A program made the translations under genes and the position numbers. This document shows, piece by piece, positions 1 through 6,860 of a stretch of 64,000 nucleotides of DNA (positions are counted from its first letter, which is position 1; each line of letters starts with the position of its first letter). Source of the stretch: CAYSRC01 sp964433495 (GTDB taxonomy: Bacteria; Bacillota; Clostridia; Oscillospirales; Ruminococcaceae); assembly GCA_964433495.1 (NCBI GenBank), contig CAYSRC010000007.1, positions 1 through 64,000 on the forward strand, given 5' to 3'. Below the pieces are notes generated by a model, which saw only the letters and a program-made list of their open reading frames with translations, did not search any database and was not told the DNA's origin.

Positions 1-54
1 CTCACGACCTCTAGCGTGACAGGCTAGCGTTCTAACCAACTGAACTACCGGGCC
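1..54 (-). tRNA. tRNA-Asp (GTC), 3' part cut off by window edge
   Basis: Read on the minus strand the gene starts GGCCCGGTAGTTCAG, followed by a D-arm and an anticodon stem CTAGC/GCTAG around the loop CTGTCAC, which gives anticodon GTC (aspartate). The window ends inside the T-arm, so the 3' acceptor half is not seen. It is the third gene of a tRNA cluster after Met and Trp, three bases beyond the encoded CCA of tRNA-Trp. Confidence 0.93.
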
Positions 55-57
55 GTA

Positions 58-133
58 TGGCAGGGGCAGAAGGATTCGAACCCTCGGCACGCGGTTTTGG
101 AGACCGCTGCTCTACCAGCTGAGCTATACCCCT
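58..133 (-). tRNA. tRNA-Trp (CCA anticodon)
   Basis: The minus strand folds as a complete cloverleaf. The acceptor pairs AGGGGTA with TGCCCCT, the anticodon stem GCGGT/ACCGC holds loop CTCCAAA (anticodon CCA), and the T-loop is GGTTCGAATCC. The discriminator is G and the terminal CCA is encoded (58-60). It is the middle gene of the tRNA cluster. Confidence 0.96.
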
Positions 134-139
134 AAAAAG

Positions 140-216
140 TGGTGGGCCTTCAGGGACTCGAACCCCGGACCGACCGGTTATGAGCCGGTTGCTCTAACCA
201 ACTGAGCTAAAGGCCC
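140..216 (-). tRNA. tRNA-Met (CAT), elongator type
   Basis: Minus-strand cloverleaf. The acceptor GGGCCTT pairs with AAGGCCC, the anticodon stem ACCGG/CCGGT encloses CTCATAA with anticodon CAT, and the CCA is encoded at 140-142. The fully paired first acceptor base pair (G-C) argues for elongator rather than initiator tRNA; CAT could also belong to an Ile tRNA with modified C, which sequence alone cannot exclude. It is first in the transcript. Confidence 0.9.
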
Positions 217-248
217 TTTGGCGCTTGCTCATCTCAGCAAGCCTAATT

Positions 249-277
249 ATTTTAACAAGAAAACCGCGAGATGTCAA
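249..277 (-). promoter_or_regulatory. Promoter of the tRNA-Met-Trp-Asp cluster
   Basis: On the minus strand there is a perfect -35 TTGACA (277-272), a 17-bp spacer and a -10 TAAAAT (254-249), about 33 bp upstream of tRNA-Met. A short hairpin (GCTTGCT at 223-229 pairing with 236-242) lies between promoter and tRNA, in the leader removed during tRNA processing. Confidence 0.88.
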
Positions 278-323
278 TATATAATTCGAGCAACCGCGTC
301 TTTTTTTTGAACTTTTTCGTCCC

Positions 324-355
324 CTGCGGCGGTGTCGGCGCGGACACCGCCGCAG
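324..355. repeat. 13-bp perfect inverted repeat, hairpin
   Basis: CTGCGGCGGTGTC (324-336) pairs perfectly with 343-355 around a 6-base loop. It lies 51 bp beyond the stop of the minus-strand lipoprotein gene and may end its transcript. A U-tract lies on the wrong side for that direction, so an intrinsic-terminator role is uncertain. Confidence 0.55.
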
Positions 356-406
356 AGCGCTCGCGCCGCCGCTCTTTCGGCATGGGCACGGGCGCGCTTT
401 TGTCCC

Positions 407-1102
407 TCAGGGGCGGGTGTCAAACGAGAAGGACAGCACGGCGCCGTCGTATGCGTCGACGTCAACGTCGTATTCGACGCCGCCCCAATAAAACTCAATC
501 TCGTACTCCGCCGGGTACCCGTCGGCCTCGAGCTCGCACTTGAGGCCCGTGACATCCTCGGATGCCGCGCCCGCCTCGCCGAGCGCCAGCTCGATCGCCT
601 CGTCATAGCCCACCGAGACCTGCGAATTCGCGCGGGGCGCAACCGTCAATATCTCGCGGTCACAGCTGACAATCCCGCCCGTCTGTGCATCGACCTCGTA
701 ATCGTATCTGTACCCGCCCGAGGTGAACTCGATGTCGTACACGCTGCCCCAATCCTCGCGCTCGAGCCTTGTGAACAACCCCTCGGCGTCGGCGACGCCC
801 GCGTGATTCTGCGCGGCGAGCTCGGCGTCGGCCTGTGACACGGCAGCGCCCGCGGCGCCCTCCCGGCCCGGCCCTGTCTGCTCTCCCTGCTGCCGGGAGG
901 CGGGCCCGCTTTGTCCCTGCTGTGAATCAGCCGCGTCCCGACCGCCGTTCTGCTGCGCGGGCTCCGACTGCTCCTGCTGCGCTGTTCCCTGTGAAGCCCC
1001 CGCTTCCGGCGCACCGGGCGTGCCCTGCCTTACGGCGCAGCCCGAAAGCGCGAGCGCAAGCAGGCACACAACGGCGCAAAAAGCCTTTCGATATCTGCTC
1101 AT
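407..1102 (-). CDS. PepSY-domain lipoprotein
   Basis: Predicted 231-residue lipoprotein. The first 22 residues form a lipoprotein signal: basic MSRYRK, a hydrophobic core and the lipobox LSGC, with Cys22 as the likely lipidated residue. A Gln/Ser/Gly-rich linker (about residues 25-85) follows, then two PepSY-like repeats, each ending in the YxYDYEVDAxTG or VEYDVDVDAYDG pattern typical of PepSY domains. PepSY proteins are thought to bind or inhibit peptidases outside the cell; the partner is unknown. The start is chosen at the ATG with AGGAGGT six bases upstream; the open frame extends further up but that part overlaps the nitroreductase gene and lacks protein-like character. Probably anchored to the outer face of the membrane. 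Confidence 0.82.
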   Translation of the reverse strand: MSRYRKAFCAVVCLLALALSGCAVRQGTPGAPEAGASQGTAQQEQSEPAQQNGGRDAADSQQGQSGPASRQQGEQTGPGREGAAGAAVSQADAELAAQNHAGVADAEGLFTRLEREDWGSVYDIEFTSGGYRYDYEVDAQTGGIVSCDREILTVAPRANSQVSVGYDEAIELALGEAGAASEDVTGLKCELEADGYPAEYEIEFYWGGVEYDVDVDAYDGAVLSFSFDTRP

Positions 1103-1146
1103 ATCAGCACCTCCTGTGAAAAACGGCTTTAAACCCCCGCACGGGC

Positions 1147-1659
1147 TCAGCGGCGGTTTACCGTCCCCTCTTTGCGCGGCTTGTCGGCGGGCAGGGCGTC
1201 GGCATAGCCGAGCGAAGCGCACGCCCACACGCGGTGGTTTTCGGGCACGCCGAAGGAGGACAGAACCGCCCGCACCCCGGGGTCGCCGCAGATATCCTTG
1301 AGCTGGTTTATCCAAACGCAGCCGACGCCCTGCTCCTCGGCCTCGAGCATGATGTTCTGCATGGCGCAGCTGACGTTGGCAAGGCCGTTCGGGTTGTCCT
1401 CGGGCTCGGAGCACACGATAAACGCCGCGGGGTCGTAAAAGTTGTATCTTTCGTTGCCGAGCGCCCTGCCCGCGGCGGTGTAAAGCTGCTCTATCTCCCT
1501 CTTGTCGGTCAGCACGGTGAACAGCCAGGTCTGGGTGTTTTTGCCGCTCGGGGCCCACACCGCGGCCTCGACTATCCTGTCAAGTTTTTCGCTGTCAATC
1601 GGCTCGTTTTTAAAGCTTCGCACGCTTCTTCTTCTCTTTATCAGCTCCAGCAGTTCCAT
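1147..1659 (-). CDS. Nitroreductase-family protein
   Basis: A 170-residue FMN-dependent nitroreductase-like protein. It opens MELLELIKRRRSVRSF, matching the conserved RRSxRxF FMN-contacting motif. WAPSGKNTQTW (about residues 36-46) corresponds to the family PS..NxQPW segment, and GVGCVWI and SLGYAD match later conserved positions. These enzymes reduce nitro compounds, quinones or flavins with NAD(P)H; the substrate cannot be predicted. The ATG at 1659 is preferred because AAAAGGAG lies just upstream. The lipoprotein gene follows 44 bp later on the same strand, so the two may be co-transcribed from the promoter at 1759-1787. Confidence 0.88.
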   Translation of the reverse strand: MELLELIKRRRSVRSFKNEPIDSEKLDRIVEAAVWAPSGKNTQTWLFTVLTDKREIEQLYTAAGRALGNERYNFYDPAAFIVCSEPEDNPNGLANVSCAMQNIMLEAEEQGVGCVWINQLKDICGDPGVRAVLSSFGVPENHRVWACASLGYADALPADKPRKEGTVNRR

Positions 1660-1758
1660 TTTAGGGCTCCTTTTCTTTTTTATAACACCTTTAACGGCGC
1701 TGCGGTTTTGAGAGCGCGCCGACACGGGCGCCGTCTCCGCAGGCGGATTTGTGACTTT

Positions 1759-1787
1759 ATTTTAACGTGAAACACCCGAAATATCAA
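1759..1787 (-). promoter_or_regulatory. Promoter of the nitroreductase gene
   Basis: Minus-strand TTGATA (1787-1782), 17-bp spacer, TAAAAT (1764-1759), about 100 bp upstream of the nitroreductase ATG. Only sequence match supports it. Confidence 0.72.
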
Positions 1788-1871
1788 GCGTTTTGACACG
1801 CGCTTTTGCGACACAATCCCCTTTTCTCCCGTTCCCCGTTTCAACGGCAATATACAATCGCAACAAATCGC

Positions 1872-1900
1872 TTGCCCGTTTATTAAAAAAATGTTATACT
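1872..1900 (+). promoter_or_regulatory. Promoter of the tandem deoxyribosyltransferase-like gene
   Basis: TTGCCC (1872-1877), 17-bp spacer and TATACT (1895-1900), 30 bp upstream of the ATG at 1931. The -10 is strong, the -35 weaker. Confidence 0.7.
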
Positions 1901-1930
1901 GTACACAAACACTACAGGAGGATATTTTGA

Positions 1931-3022
1931 ATGATTAAAGACGAAGCCATCTATATCGCGGGTCCGCTTTGTTTCCAGGAGCGCGGCGGTAAGCTGTGGG
2001 ACGCTTTTGTGCTTGAGGCCGAGTACTACGGCTTTGGGGTAACTCTCCCCAACAAAAACAAGCTCGAGTTTGAGGAGGGCAACAAGCGCTCGCTGTCCGA
2101 CGCCATCTTCGGCAACTGCCGCGACAGCATCAACAAGTCGACGGGCATCATCGTCAACCTCGAAAACTACCGGGGCTTCCAGCCCGACGGCGGCTCGATA
2201 TACGAGCTCGGCATGGCCTACGGCCACAACTGCCGCTGCTATGCCTTTACGCGCGACAAGCGCTCGATGGGCGTCAAGTACGCCGAGGGCAAATATGTCG
2301 GCGACGGCTTCCTCGACTCGCGCGGAAAGCAGCTGCCCAATATGGATCTCCCCTTCTCGCCCTGCATCGTCGGCTCCTGCAAGATAGCCGAGGGCGGCTT
2401 CTCCGACGCGCTTCAGCTCTATATGGTCGACATGGAGGAGGAGAGCAAGAACAAGACCAAGCGCGGCGCGGGCTGCGACGAGCCCCGGCGCGAAAAGACC
2501 ATCGAGAGCGACGGCCGCCCCGTTCTCTATCTCGCCGGGCGCTTCCGCTATGACGACGACGCCAAGGCACGCTATGACGAGATGAAAAAGATCTGCGAGA
2601 AGTACGGCTTCCGCGCGTTTGCGCCGACCGATGTGTGCGAGGGCGTGCCCGACATCGAGAGTGAGGACAGATACGCCCGCGTGTACAACCTGTTTGACCG
2701 CTTCCAGCAGCATGTCCGCAACTGCGACGTCATCCTCGCCGACCTCAACGACACCTACGGCTACGAGCCGGACAGCGACGTCGCGTTTGAGTGCGGCATG
2801 GCGTTCCAGCTCGGCAAAAAGCTGTTCGGCTATATGGACAACATCGGCCCCATGATCGACCGAATCCCCTGCAAGCCCCGCGGTGACAAGATGACCGACG
2901 CGAACGGCATGGACGTCGAGAACTTTGAAGCGCCCATCAACCTCATGTTCGGCTCGTCCTATAAGCTGCTCGACGGCAGCTTTGAGGAGGTCGTCAAGAA
3001 GGTCGCCGACAGCATAAAATAA
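1931..3022 (+). CDS. Tandem nucleoside 2-deoxyribosyltransferase-like protein
   Basis: A 363-residue protein made of two copies of the nucleoside 2-deoxyribosyltransferase (NDT) fold. Domain 1 (about 5-165) has IYIAGPL, then PDGGSIYELGMAYG with the catalytic-type Glu. Domain 2 (about 195-360) has LYLAGRF, CDVILADL, PDSDVAFECGMAFQLGK with the catalytic-type Glu, and FEAPINLMF, the family's C-terminal active-site motif. Single-domain NDTs of about 150-160 residues transfer deoxyribose between bases. Both Glu positions are kept here, but domain 1 lacks an obvious PINLM element, so it may be structural or have another ligand. GAGG lies ahead of the ATG. The gene stands alone between its own promoter and a strong terminator. 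Family membership is secure; the substrate is not. Confidence 0.82.
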   Translation: MIKDEAIYIAGPLCFQERGGKLWDAFVLEAEYYGFGVTLPNKNKLEFEEGNKRSLSDAIFGNCRDSINKSTGIIVNLENYRGFQPDGGSIYELGMAYGHNCRCYAFTRDKRSMGVKYAEGKYVGDGFLDSRGKQLPNMDLPFSPCIVGSCKIAEGGFSDALQLYMVDMEEESKNKTKRGAGCDEPRREKTIESDGRPVLYLAGRFRYDDDAKARYDEMKKICEKYGFRAFAPTDVCEGVPDIESEDRYARVYNLFDRFQQHVRNCDVILADLNDTYGYEPDSDVAFECGMAFQLGKKLFGYMDNIGPMIDRIPCKPRGDKMTDANGMDVENFEAPINLMFGSSYKLLDGSFEEVVKKVADSIK

Positions 3023-3105
3023 GCTGCCGCGGCAAAACGGCGTAAAGGGAGGGTTTCGCTCCCCTCCGCCGCGGGAGTGCGCGCGGCAAAAGATGACAAA
3101 CCGTT

Positions 3106-3146
3106 AATCCCGCGCGGGTCGAAATATCGGCCCGCGCGGGATTTTT
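3106..3146 (+). terminator. Intrinsic terminator after the NDT-like gene
   Basis: AATCCCGCGCGGG (3106-3118) pairs with CCCGCGCGGGATT (3131-3143) and runs into ATTTTTG. It is a very stable stem with a U-tract in the plus direction. Confidence 0.85.
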
Positions 3147-3211
3147 GCTGCCTAAGATGCAAGAGAAAACCCAGGTTATACCGGCGTGGGTAAAATAGCT
3201 TCGGCATAAGC

Positions 3212-3247
3212 CAAGGACGCGACATTTTTTAGCATGTCGCGTCCTTG
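3212..3247. repeat. 14-bp perfect inverted repeat
   Basis: CAAGGACGCGACAT (3212-3225) pairs with 3234-3247 around an 8-base T-rich loop. No clear U-tract follows on either strand. It sits in the 600-bp gap between the NDT-like gene and padR and has no assigned role. Confidence 0.6.
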
Positions 3248-3375
3248 CAAAATCCAAAGCTAATTATGATAGGTTGAAAGTGTACGGCGTTCAGTCCCCG
3301 AACAGGAAACTTGCAGTGCAAAAGCGTGATTGGAGCTCTTTTTCAGCGCGCCCTTTAGGGGACCGTCACAGGAGT

Positions 3376-3422
3376 CAGGCCCTATAAGGGCCTGCACAAA
3401 CCACGCGTTGAACGCGTGGTTT
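3376..3422. repeat. Two adjacent hairpins in the padR upstream gap
   Basis: CAGGCCCT (3376-3383) pairs with AGGGCCTG (3387-3394), and AAACCACGCG (3398-3407) pairs with CGCGTGGTTT (3413-3422). They stand about 80 bp upstream of the padR promoter and could end transcription arriving from the left. Apart from these and the hairpin at 3212, nothing else is recognised between 3147 and 3500. Confidence 0.55.
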
Positions 3423-3501
3423 TGACTGCCGCCCAAAACGCGCGGCGAAAGGGCCGTCTTTGTCAACAGCATGGGATAACGGTAAAAATTCGACCAAAGG
3501 G

Positions 3502-3554
3502 TTGACAATTATATCGGCAGACGATATAATATATCGCAAGACGATATATCGTCT
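3502..3554 (+). promoter_or_regulatory. padR promoter with overlapping palindromic operators
   Basis: Perfect consensus promoter TTGACA (3502-3507), 17-bp spacer, TATAAT (3525-3530). The palindrome CGATATA-A-TATATCG (3522-3536) covers the -10. A second perfect 16-bp palindrome AGACGATATATCGTCT (3539-3554) covers the likely start site. The two sites are related 20-bp direct repeats. This is the arrangement expected of an autorepressed PadR gene, but binding is inference. Confidence 0.78.
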
Positions 3555-3624
3555 CACTTTATAAAACCGCAGCGCTGTCCCGGCCGATTCGCGCAGGGAC
3601 GGGCGCGCAAGGAGGGCATGAAAT

Positions 3625-3936
3625 ATGGCTTTGACCGAGGCCGTATATTACATCCTTTTGTCCCTTACCACCCCGCTGCACGGCTACGGGATCATGCAGA
3701 AGGCGGAAGGGCTCTCTTCGGGCAGGGTCAGGATCGCTGCGGGGACGCTGTACGGCGCGCTGAGCTCGCTGCTCGAAAAGGGATGGATCGTCGCCGTCCC
3801 GTCGCGCGGCGCGGACAGAAAAAAAGAGTACGTCATAACCGACGCGGGCCGCAGGGCGCTGCGGGGAGAGCTCAAGCGGCTTGAGGAGCTTATAAATAAC
3901 GGACACAGGATACTTGACGGAGGTGTCAAAGAATGA
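3625..3936 (+). CDS. PadR-family transcriptional regulator
   Basis: A 103-residue PadR-type winged-helix repressor. It carries the family signature from residue 3 on: ILLSLTTPLHGYGIMQ (first helices), GTLYGALSSLLEKGWI (recognition helix region), and KKEYVITDAGRRAL (wing and start of the dimerisation helix). The length is normal for the short PadR-s2 class. A purine-rich GGAGGG lies upstream of the ATG. Its stop overlaps the start of the DUF2812 gene (ATGA), so the pair is translationally coupled. PadR-DUF2812 pairs are common in Clostridia; the regulator usually controls its own operon, and palindromes over this promoter fit that. Confidence 0.93.
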   Translation: MALTEAVYYILLSLTTPLHGYGIMQKAEGLSSGRVRIAAGTLYGALSSLLEKGWIVAVPSRGADRKKEYVITDAGRRALRGELKRLEELINNGHRILDGGVKE

Positions 3937-4475
3937 TTACGACTGTTCGCAAGCTGTTTTGGATTTGGGATTCCGACAGGGAGGAAAAGTGGCTGAACGA
4001 GATGGCCGCAAAGGGGCTCGTCCTGCACTCGGTGGGGTTTGTACGGTATGATTTTGAGGAGTCCCTCCCCGGAGAATACTCGGTGCGGATGTGTCTGTTA
4101 GACAATTCGCCGAGCAACCCCGAGAGCGCCAAGTATATCGAGTTTGTCGAGGAGACGGGCGCCGAGCATGTCGGCTCGTTCAGAAACTGGGCCTATTTCA
4201 GAAAGAAAAAGGCGCTCGGCGAATTTGAGCTGATCTCCGACCTCTCTATGCGCGTCGGGCAGCTTGACGCCTGTCTGCCGGTGGGCCTGCTGGCATGTAT
4301 GGTGTTTCTGTGCTGCACCGTTCTAAACGTCGTTCTGTACATCGCGGTGCGCATGTTATTAAACCTTGTTGCCGCGTGCTTTTCCGCCGCACTTTTCGCG
4401 CTGACGGCAAGGGGGACATTTAAGCTGTACAGAAAAAAGCGGCGGCTAAAAAATGACGCAGACCTGTTCGAATAG
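3933..4475 (+). CDS. DUF2812 membrane protein, PadR partner
   Basis: A 180-residue DUF2812 protein. The N-terminal soluble part (about 1-110) has the family features: F-WIWDSDREEKWLNEMAAKGLVL near the start and FRNWAYFRKKK near residue 90. Two hydrophobic segments follow (about 115-138 and 141-160), then a basic tail LYRKKRRLK. It presumably sits in the cytoplasmic membrane with its large domain inside. DUF2812 proteins are nearly always encoded just after a PadR regulator, as here with a 4-base ATGA overlap, and are suspected to act in sensing or modulating membrane stress; the biochemical role is unknown. Confidence 0.85.
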   Translation: MITTVRKLFWIWDSDREEKWLNEMAAKGLVLHSVGFVRYDFEESLPGEYSVRMCLLDNSPSNPESAKYIEFVEETGAEHVGSFRNWAYFRKKKALGEFELISDLSMRVGQLDACLPVGLLACMVFLCCTVLNVVLYIAVRMLLNLVAACFSAALFALTARGTFKLYRKKRRLKNDADLFE

Positions 4476-4562
4476 CAAGCCGTTCAGAACGGCAAGCCCC
4501 TCAGATCAGTCTCCCTTGTATGGGCCCGCATCCCTTTTGGTAAATTAAAAACCTGTAAGCGT

Positions 4563-4742
4563 TTACAGCTTTCTTTGCAGAAAAATAATACCCGTCAGAC
4601 GAACACCGCATTCGACAAACGGTTTGTCGCAGTTGTCTGCAAAGAAGTTCTTTATCCTGCGGGCGGTGCGCACAAAACGGCATTTCTCATAAACGGGCAC
4701 GGTCAGCGGGCTGTCGCCGGCGCCGACCTGCGCGGTATATAA
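4563..4742 (-). pseudogene. C-terminal remnant of a GNAT acetyltransferase
   Basis: The minus strand encodes about 57 residues that read like the end of a GNAT N-acetyltransferase: VGAGDSPLTVPVYEKCRFV (acetyl-CoA-proximal loop and Y-x-x-x-GF region, here CRF), then KNFFADNCDKP, FVECGV and a final LQRKL. The open frame continues upstream to 4928, but the sequence there no longer resembles a GNAT and no N-terminal half is present. It sits between the DUF2812 gene and the terminator of the next minus gene, without a start or ribosome site. Most likely a decayed gene fragment. The rest of the 470-bp gap (4476-4945) shows nothing else but the terminator at 4893. Confidence 0.6.
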
Positions 4743-4892
4743 AGATAATCCGCTTAACACCGACGGATTTGATTTCGCTGTATGCCTGCCGTCTTTTGCG
4801 TCCCGAGTGGTCCCTCCGACGCAGGTCGGTTTCTGTAGGCCGTGACTCCCCGAAAAACCGAGGCCTTTCCTTTCACCTAAGCTGAGCAAAGC

Positions 4893-4935
4893 AAAAGACA
4901 TGACCGTCGCTTTTGGATTGGCGGCCATGTCTTTT
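4893..4935 (-). terminator. Terminator of the disordered-tail membrane protein gene
   Basis: On the minus strand AAAAGACATG with adjoining GCCG pairs with a matching CGG..CATGTCTTTT, giving a stem of about 14 bp with one G-U pair, ending in TTTTGC. It begins 10 bp after the gene's stop. Confidence 0.72.
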
Positions 4936-4945
4936 CTTGCTATAC

Positions 4946-6460
4946 CTACACTTCTATCGGTTCTTTTTGTTCCGTCTGTGCGCTCTCGGCCGTCTCCTGC
5001 GAGGGGCTCGGGGCGGATTCGGCGGTCTCGCTCTTCTTTTTTCGCGGCCGTGAGGTCTTGGGCCTGTCGCTCTGCGGCGACTGCTCGCCCTCCGCCTTCT
5101 TTTTGCGGGTGCCTGCGGTTTTGGAAGAGGCCCCGGTCTTTTCCGTTTCGTCCGTGGTTTTGCGCGAGCTTGCCCTGCGGGGCTTCGGCGCGGCCGCGTC
5201 CGGCGTCTCGGCGCTTTCCCCCGCGCCCTCGGCTGTCGCCCCTTTGCGGGAGGAGGTGCGCGACGCGCCGCTCTTTTTACTCGTTGCCGCAGGCTTTTCG
5301 GAGGTCTGTTCGGGGGCAGAGCCGATTTCTTCGCCCTTCCCCGATTTTGGGTTCGTTTCGGAAGCATCGGGAACAGCGCCCTCGGGGACTGCCTCTGCCT
5401 TTTCGGCGGCCTCCTCCCCGGCGGGGGCATCGGTTTCGGCAGCGGCATCCGAATCGGTGGGTGCCGCGGCTTCGGCGGTGGTTTCAGACACGGGCGGCAC
5501 TGCGGCCGCCGTCATCTGCTGCACGGCCCCGGACACGGGCGCCGGCGGCTCGGGCTCGCTCATGTTTTCGGACACCGTCGCGGGAATACCCGCGGCGACA
5601 TTCCCGGCAGCCCCGTTGCCGTAGACGGCCTCCGCGGGCGCAGCCGAAATACCGTTGGACGCCTCGGGCATCGGGACACCCTGCGGCGCGGCGTCGACCT
5701 CGGCCTCAGTCGACCTCAGCGAGTCGGTATAAGCTGCCGCAGCAGCCGCGGCAGCAGCCGCCTTCTGCTCGCGTATCTGGGCCTTTTGCAGCTGCTTTTG
5801 CTCGATTCTTCTGTCGTACGCCTCATATTTTTTGCGGAACGAGCACACCTCGATAAACATGGACGCAAAGAAGAGCAGCACCGCGAGGTACGGGAACACA
5901 CACACGTTGAGGGTTTCGGAGAGACCAAAGGATATCCTGTAGTTGGCCCTCGCCTCGAGGTAGGAATAGAACACCCAAAGCGCTGTATTGACAAAAATCA
6001 CGACGGCAGGCACCGTAACCCCCGCGGCCCTTTTAAAGCACACCACTATGTAGGCGGTGAGCGCGCCGATTATAAAGAGCGGCAGCAGGAGCACAACGAG
6101 CCACTCGGAGGACAAAAAGCCGTAATCGAGCGAACCGTACCCGGTCGCAAGCCCGTAGCCTATCTCAAGCGTGTGGGTAGCGACGACCGTGCACAGCACG
6201 GCGCAGGGCACCGCAAGCACGCCGCTCACCGCCGGCAATCTGCGCCCGAAAATGAGGAGCGAGAGGCTGAACAAAAGCAGAAGCGCCGCGCCGAGTAAAA
6301 AGGCCGCCTCCTTTATCCCCTCGTATCCGTGGCTGAAATAGCCCTCGGTGATAACATAGAGCTTGTTCCAAAAGAGCAGGGCCGCGCCGAGCAGTGCCGG
6401 GATGCCCGCCGCAATGTGGCCGTGCGACATTTTGGGGATTCTATAGTCGACCTTTTCCAT
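4946..6460 (-). CDS. Membrane protein with long low-complexity cytoplasmic tail
   Basis: A 504-residue protein of unknown function. The N-terminal 205 residues hold about six hydrophobic helices (roughly 17-33, 50-70, 76-97, 124-146, 151-172, 186-206). A basic, Gln-rich coiled segment (KKYEAYDRRIEQKQLQKAQ) follows, then a ten-Ala run, and about 250 residues rich in Ala, Pro, Glu, Ser and Thr with repeated basic patches (SSRKG, PRRASSRK, GTRKKK, RPRKKK) ending in acidic TEQKEPIEV. The tail looks intrinsically disordered with histone-H1-like basic patches. The start is supported by AAAAAAGGAG ahead of the ATG. No neighbour suggests a role. I do not recognise the family; nucleic-acid or envelope anchoring are guesses. 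Confidence 0.72.
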   Translation of the reverse strand: MEKVDYRIPKMSHGHIAAGIPALLGAALLFWNKLYVITEGYFSHGYEGIKEAAFLLGAALLLLFSLSLLIFGRRLPAVSGVLAVPCAVLCTVVATHTLEIGYGLATGYGSLDYGFLSSEWLVVLLLPLFIIGALTAYIVVCFKRAAGVTVPAVVIFVNTALWVFYSYLEARANYRISFGLSETLNVCVFPYLAVLLFFASMFIEVCSFRKKYEAYDRRIEQKQLQKAQIREQKAAAAAAAAAAYTDSLRSTEAEVDAAPQGVPMPEASNGISAAPAEAVYGNGAAGNVAAGIPATVSENMSEPEPPAPVSGAVQQMTAAAVPPVSETTAEAAAPTDSDAAAETDAPAGEEAAEKAEAVPEGAVPDASETNPKSGKGEEIGSAPEQTSEKPAATSKKSGASRTSSRKGATAEGAGESAETPDAAAPKPRRASSRKTTDETEKTGASSKTAGTRKKKAEGEQSPQSDRPKTSRPRKKKSETAESAPSPSQETAESAQTEQKEPIEV

Positions 6461-6597
6461 TTTTAACTCCTTTTTTAACCTTGAAACAAAGTTTTATGCA
6501 GGTTTGTTTACCGCGGAGATCGATGAAAAGCTTCAAGAAATCCAACGCACAGACCGTTAAACTGAAATGTGCGGTAGGTCTGTCCTCAAGGGTTCTC

Positions 6598-6655
6598 TTA
6601 CCGAACGCCGTTCCGATTGTATTCGACCCTCCCTTTACACAAGGGAGGCTTTTTA
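6598..6655. repeat. Dispersed repeat element, end fragment
   Basis: Contains CCTCCCTT-TACAC-AAGGGAGG (6628-6648) followed by CTTTTTAG, preceded by a TACCGAACGCCG-type stretch. The same arrangement recurs near 29.8 and 56.5 kb, marking an end of the dispersed palindromic repeat family. It may act as a terminator in the plus direction. Confidence 0.65.
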
Positions 6656-6780
6656 GCTTGCAGCAAAACTGTTGTATTTGCGTGACTTTATGACTTGGGG
6701 TTATCATCATGGGAGCGGCGCCGAAAGGCGCCGCAACAAACAAGGCGTCGCTTTGCCGAATCTGCCCGTGCCAATGTTCC

Positions 6781-6834
6781 CTGCGGTTTGGTACGTTATC
6801 CCAAACCGCAGGTGTGTTATTTTAACACACCTGC
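6781..6834. repeat. Two overlapping, mutually exclusive hairpins
   Basis: CTGCGGTTTGG (6781-6791) pairs with CCAAACCGCAG (6801-6811), and GCAGGTGTGTTA (6808-6819) pairs with TAACACACCTGC (6823-6834). The stems share GCAG, so a transcript could form only one fully at a time. An additional small hairpin GGCGCC-GAAA-GGCGCC lies just upstream near 6720. No gene starts until 7508. Confidence 0.6.
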
Positions 6835-6860
6835 AAGGTCGCCCGCAGGACAACCTGTCA

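Noticed and set aside
324..355. Calling the 13-bp hairpin an intrinsic terminator of the lipoprotein gene
   Set aside because: On the minus strand it is followed by an A-rich, not U-rich, stretch, so only an inverted repeat is reported.
4900..5856. Plus-strand frame rich in Arg and Pro opposite the disordered-tail gene
   Set aside because: Composition mirrors the low-complexity minus-strand gene, which has a good ribosome site and membrane helices.
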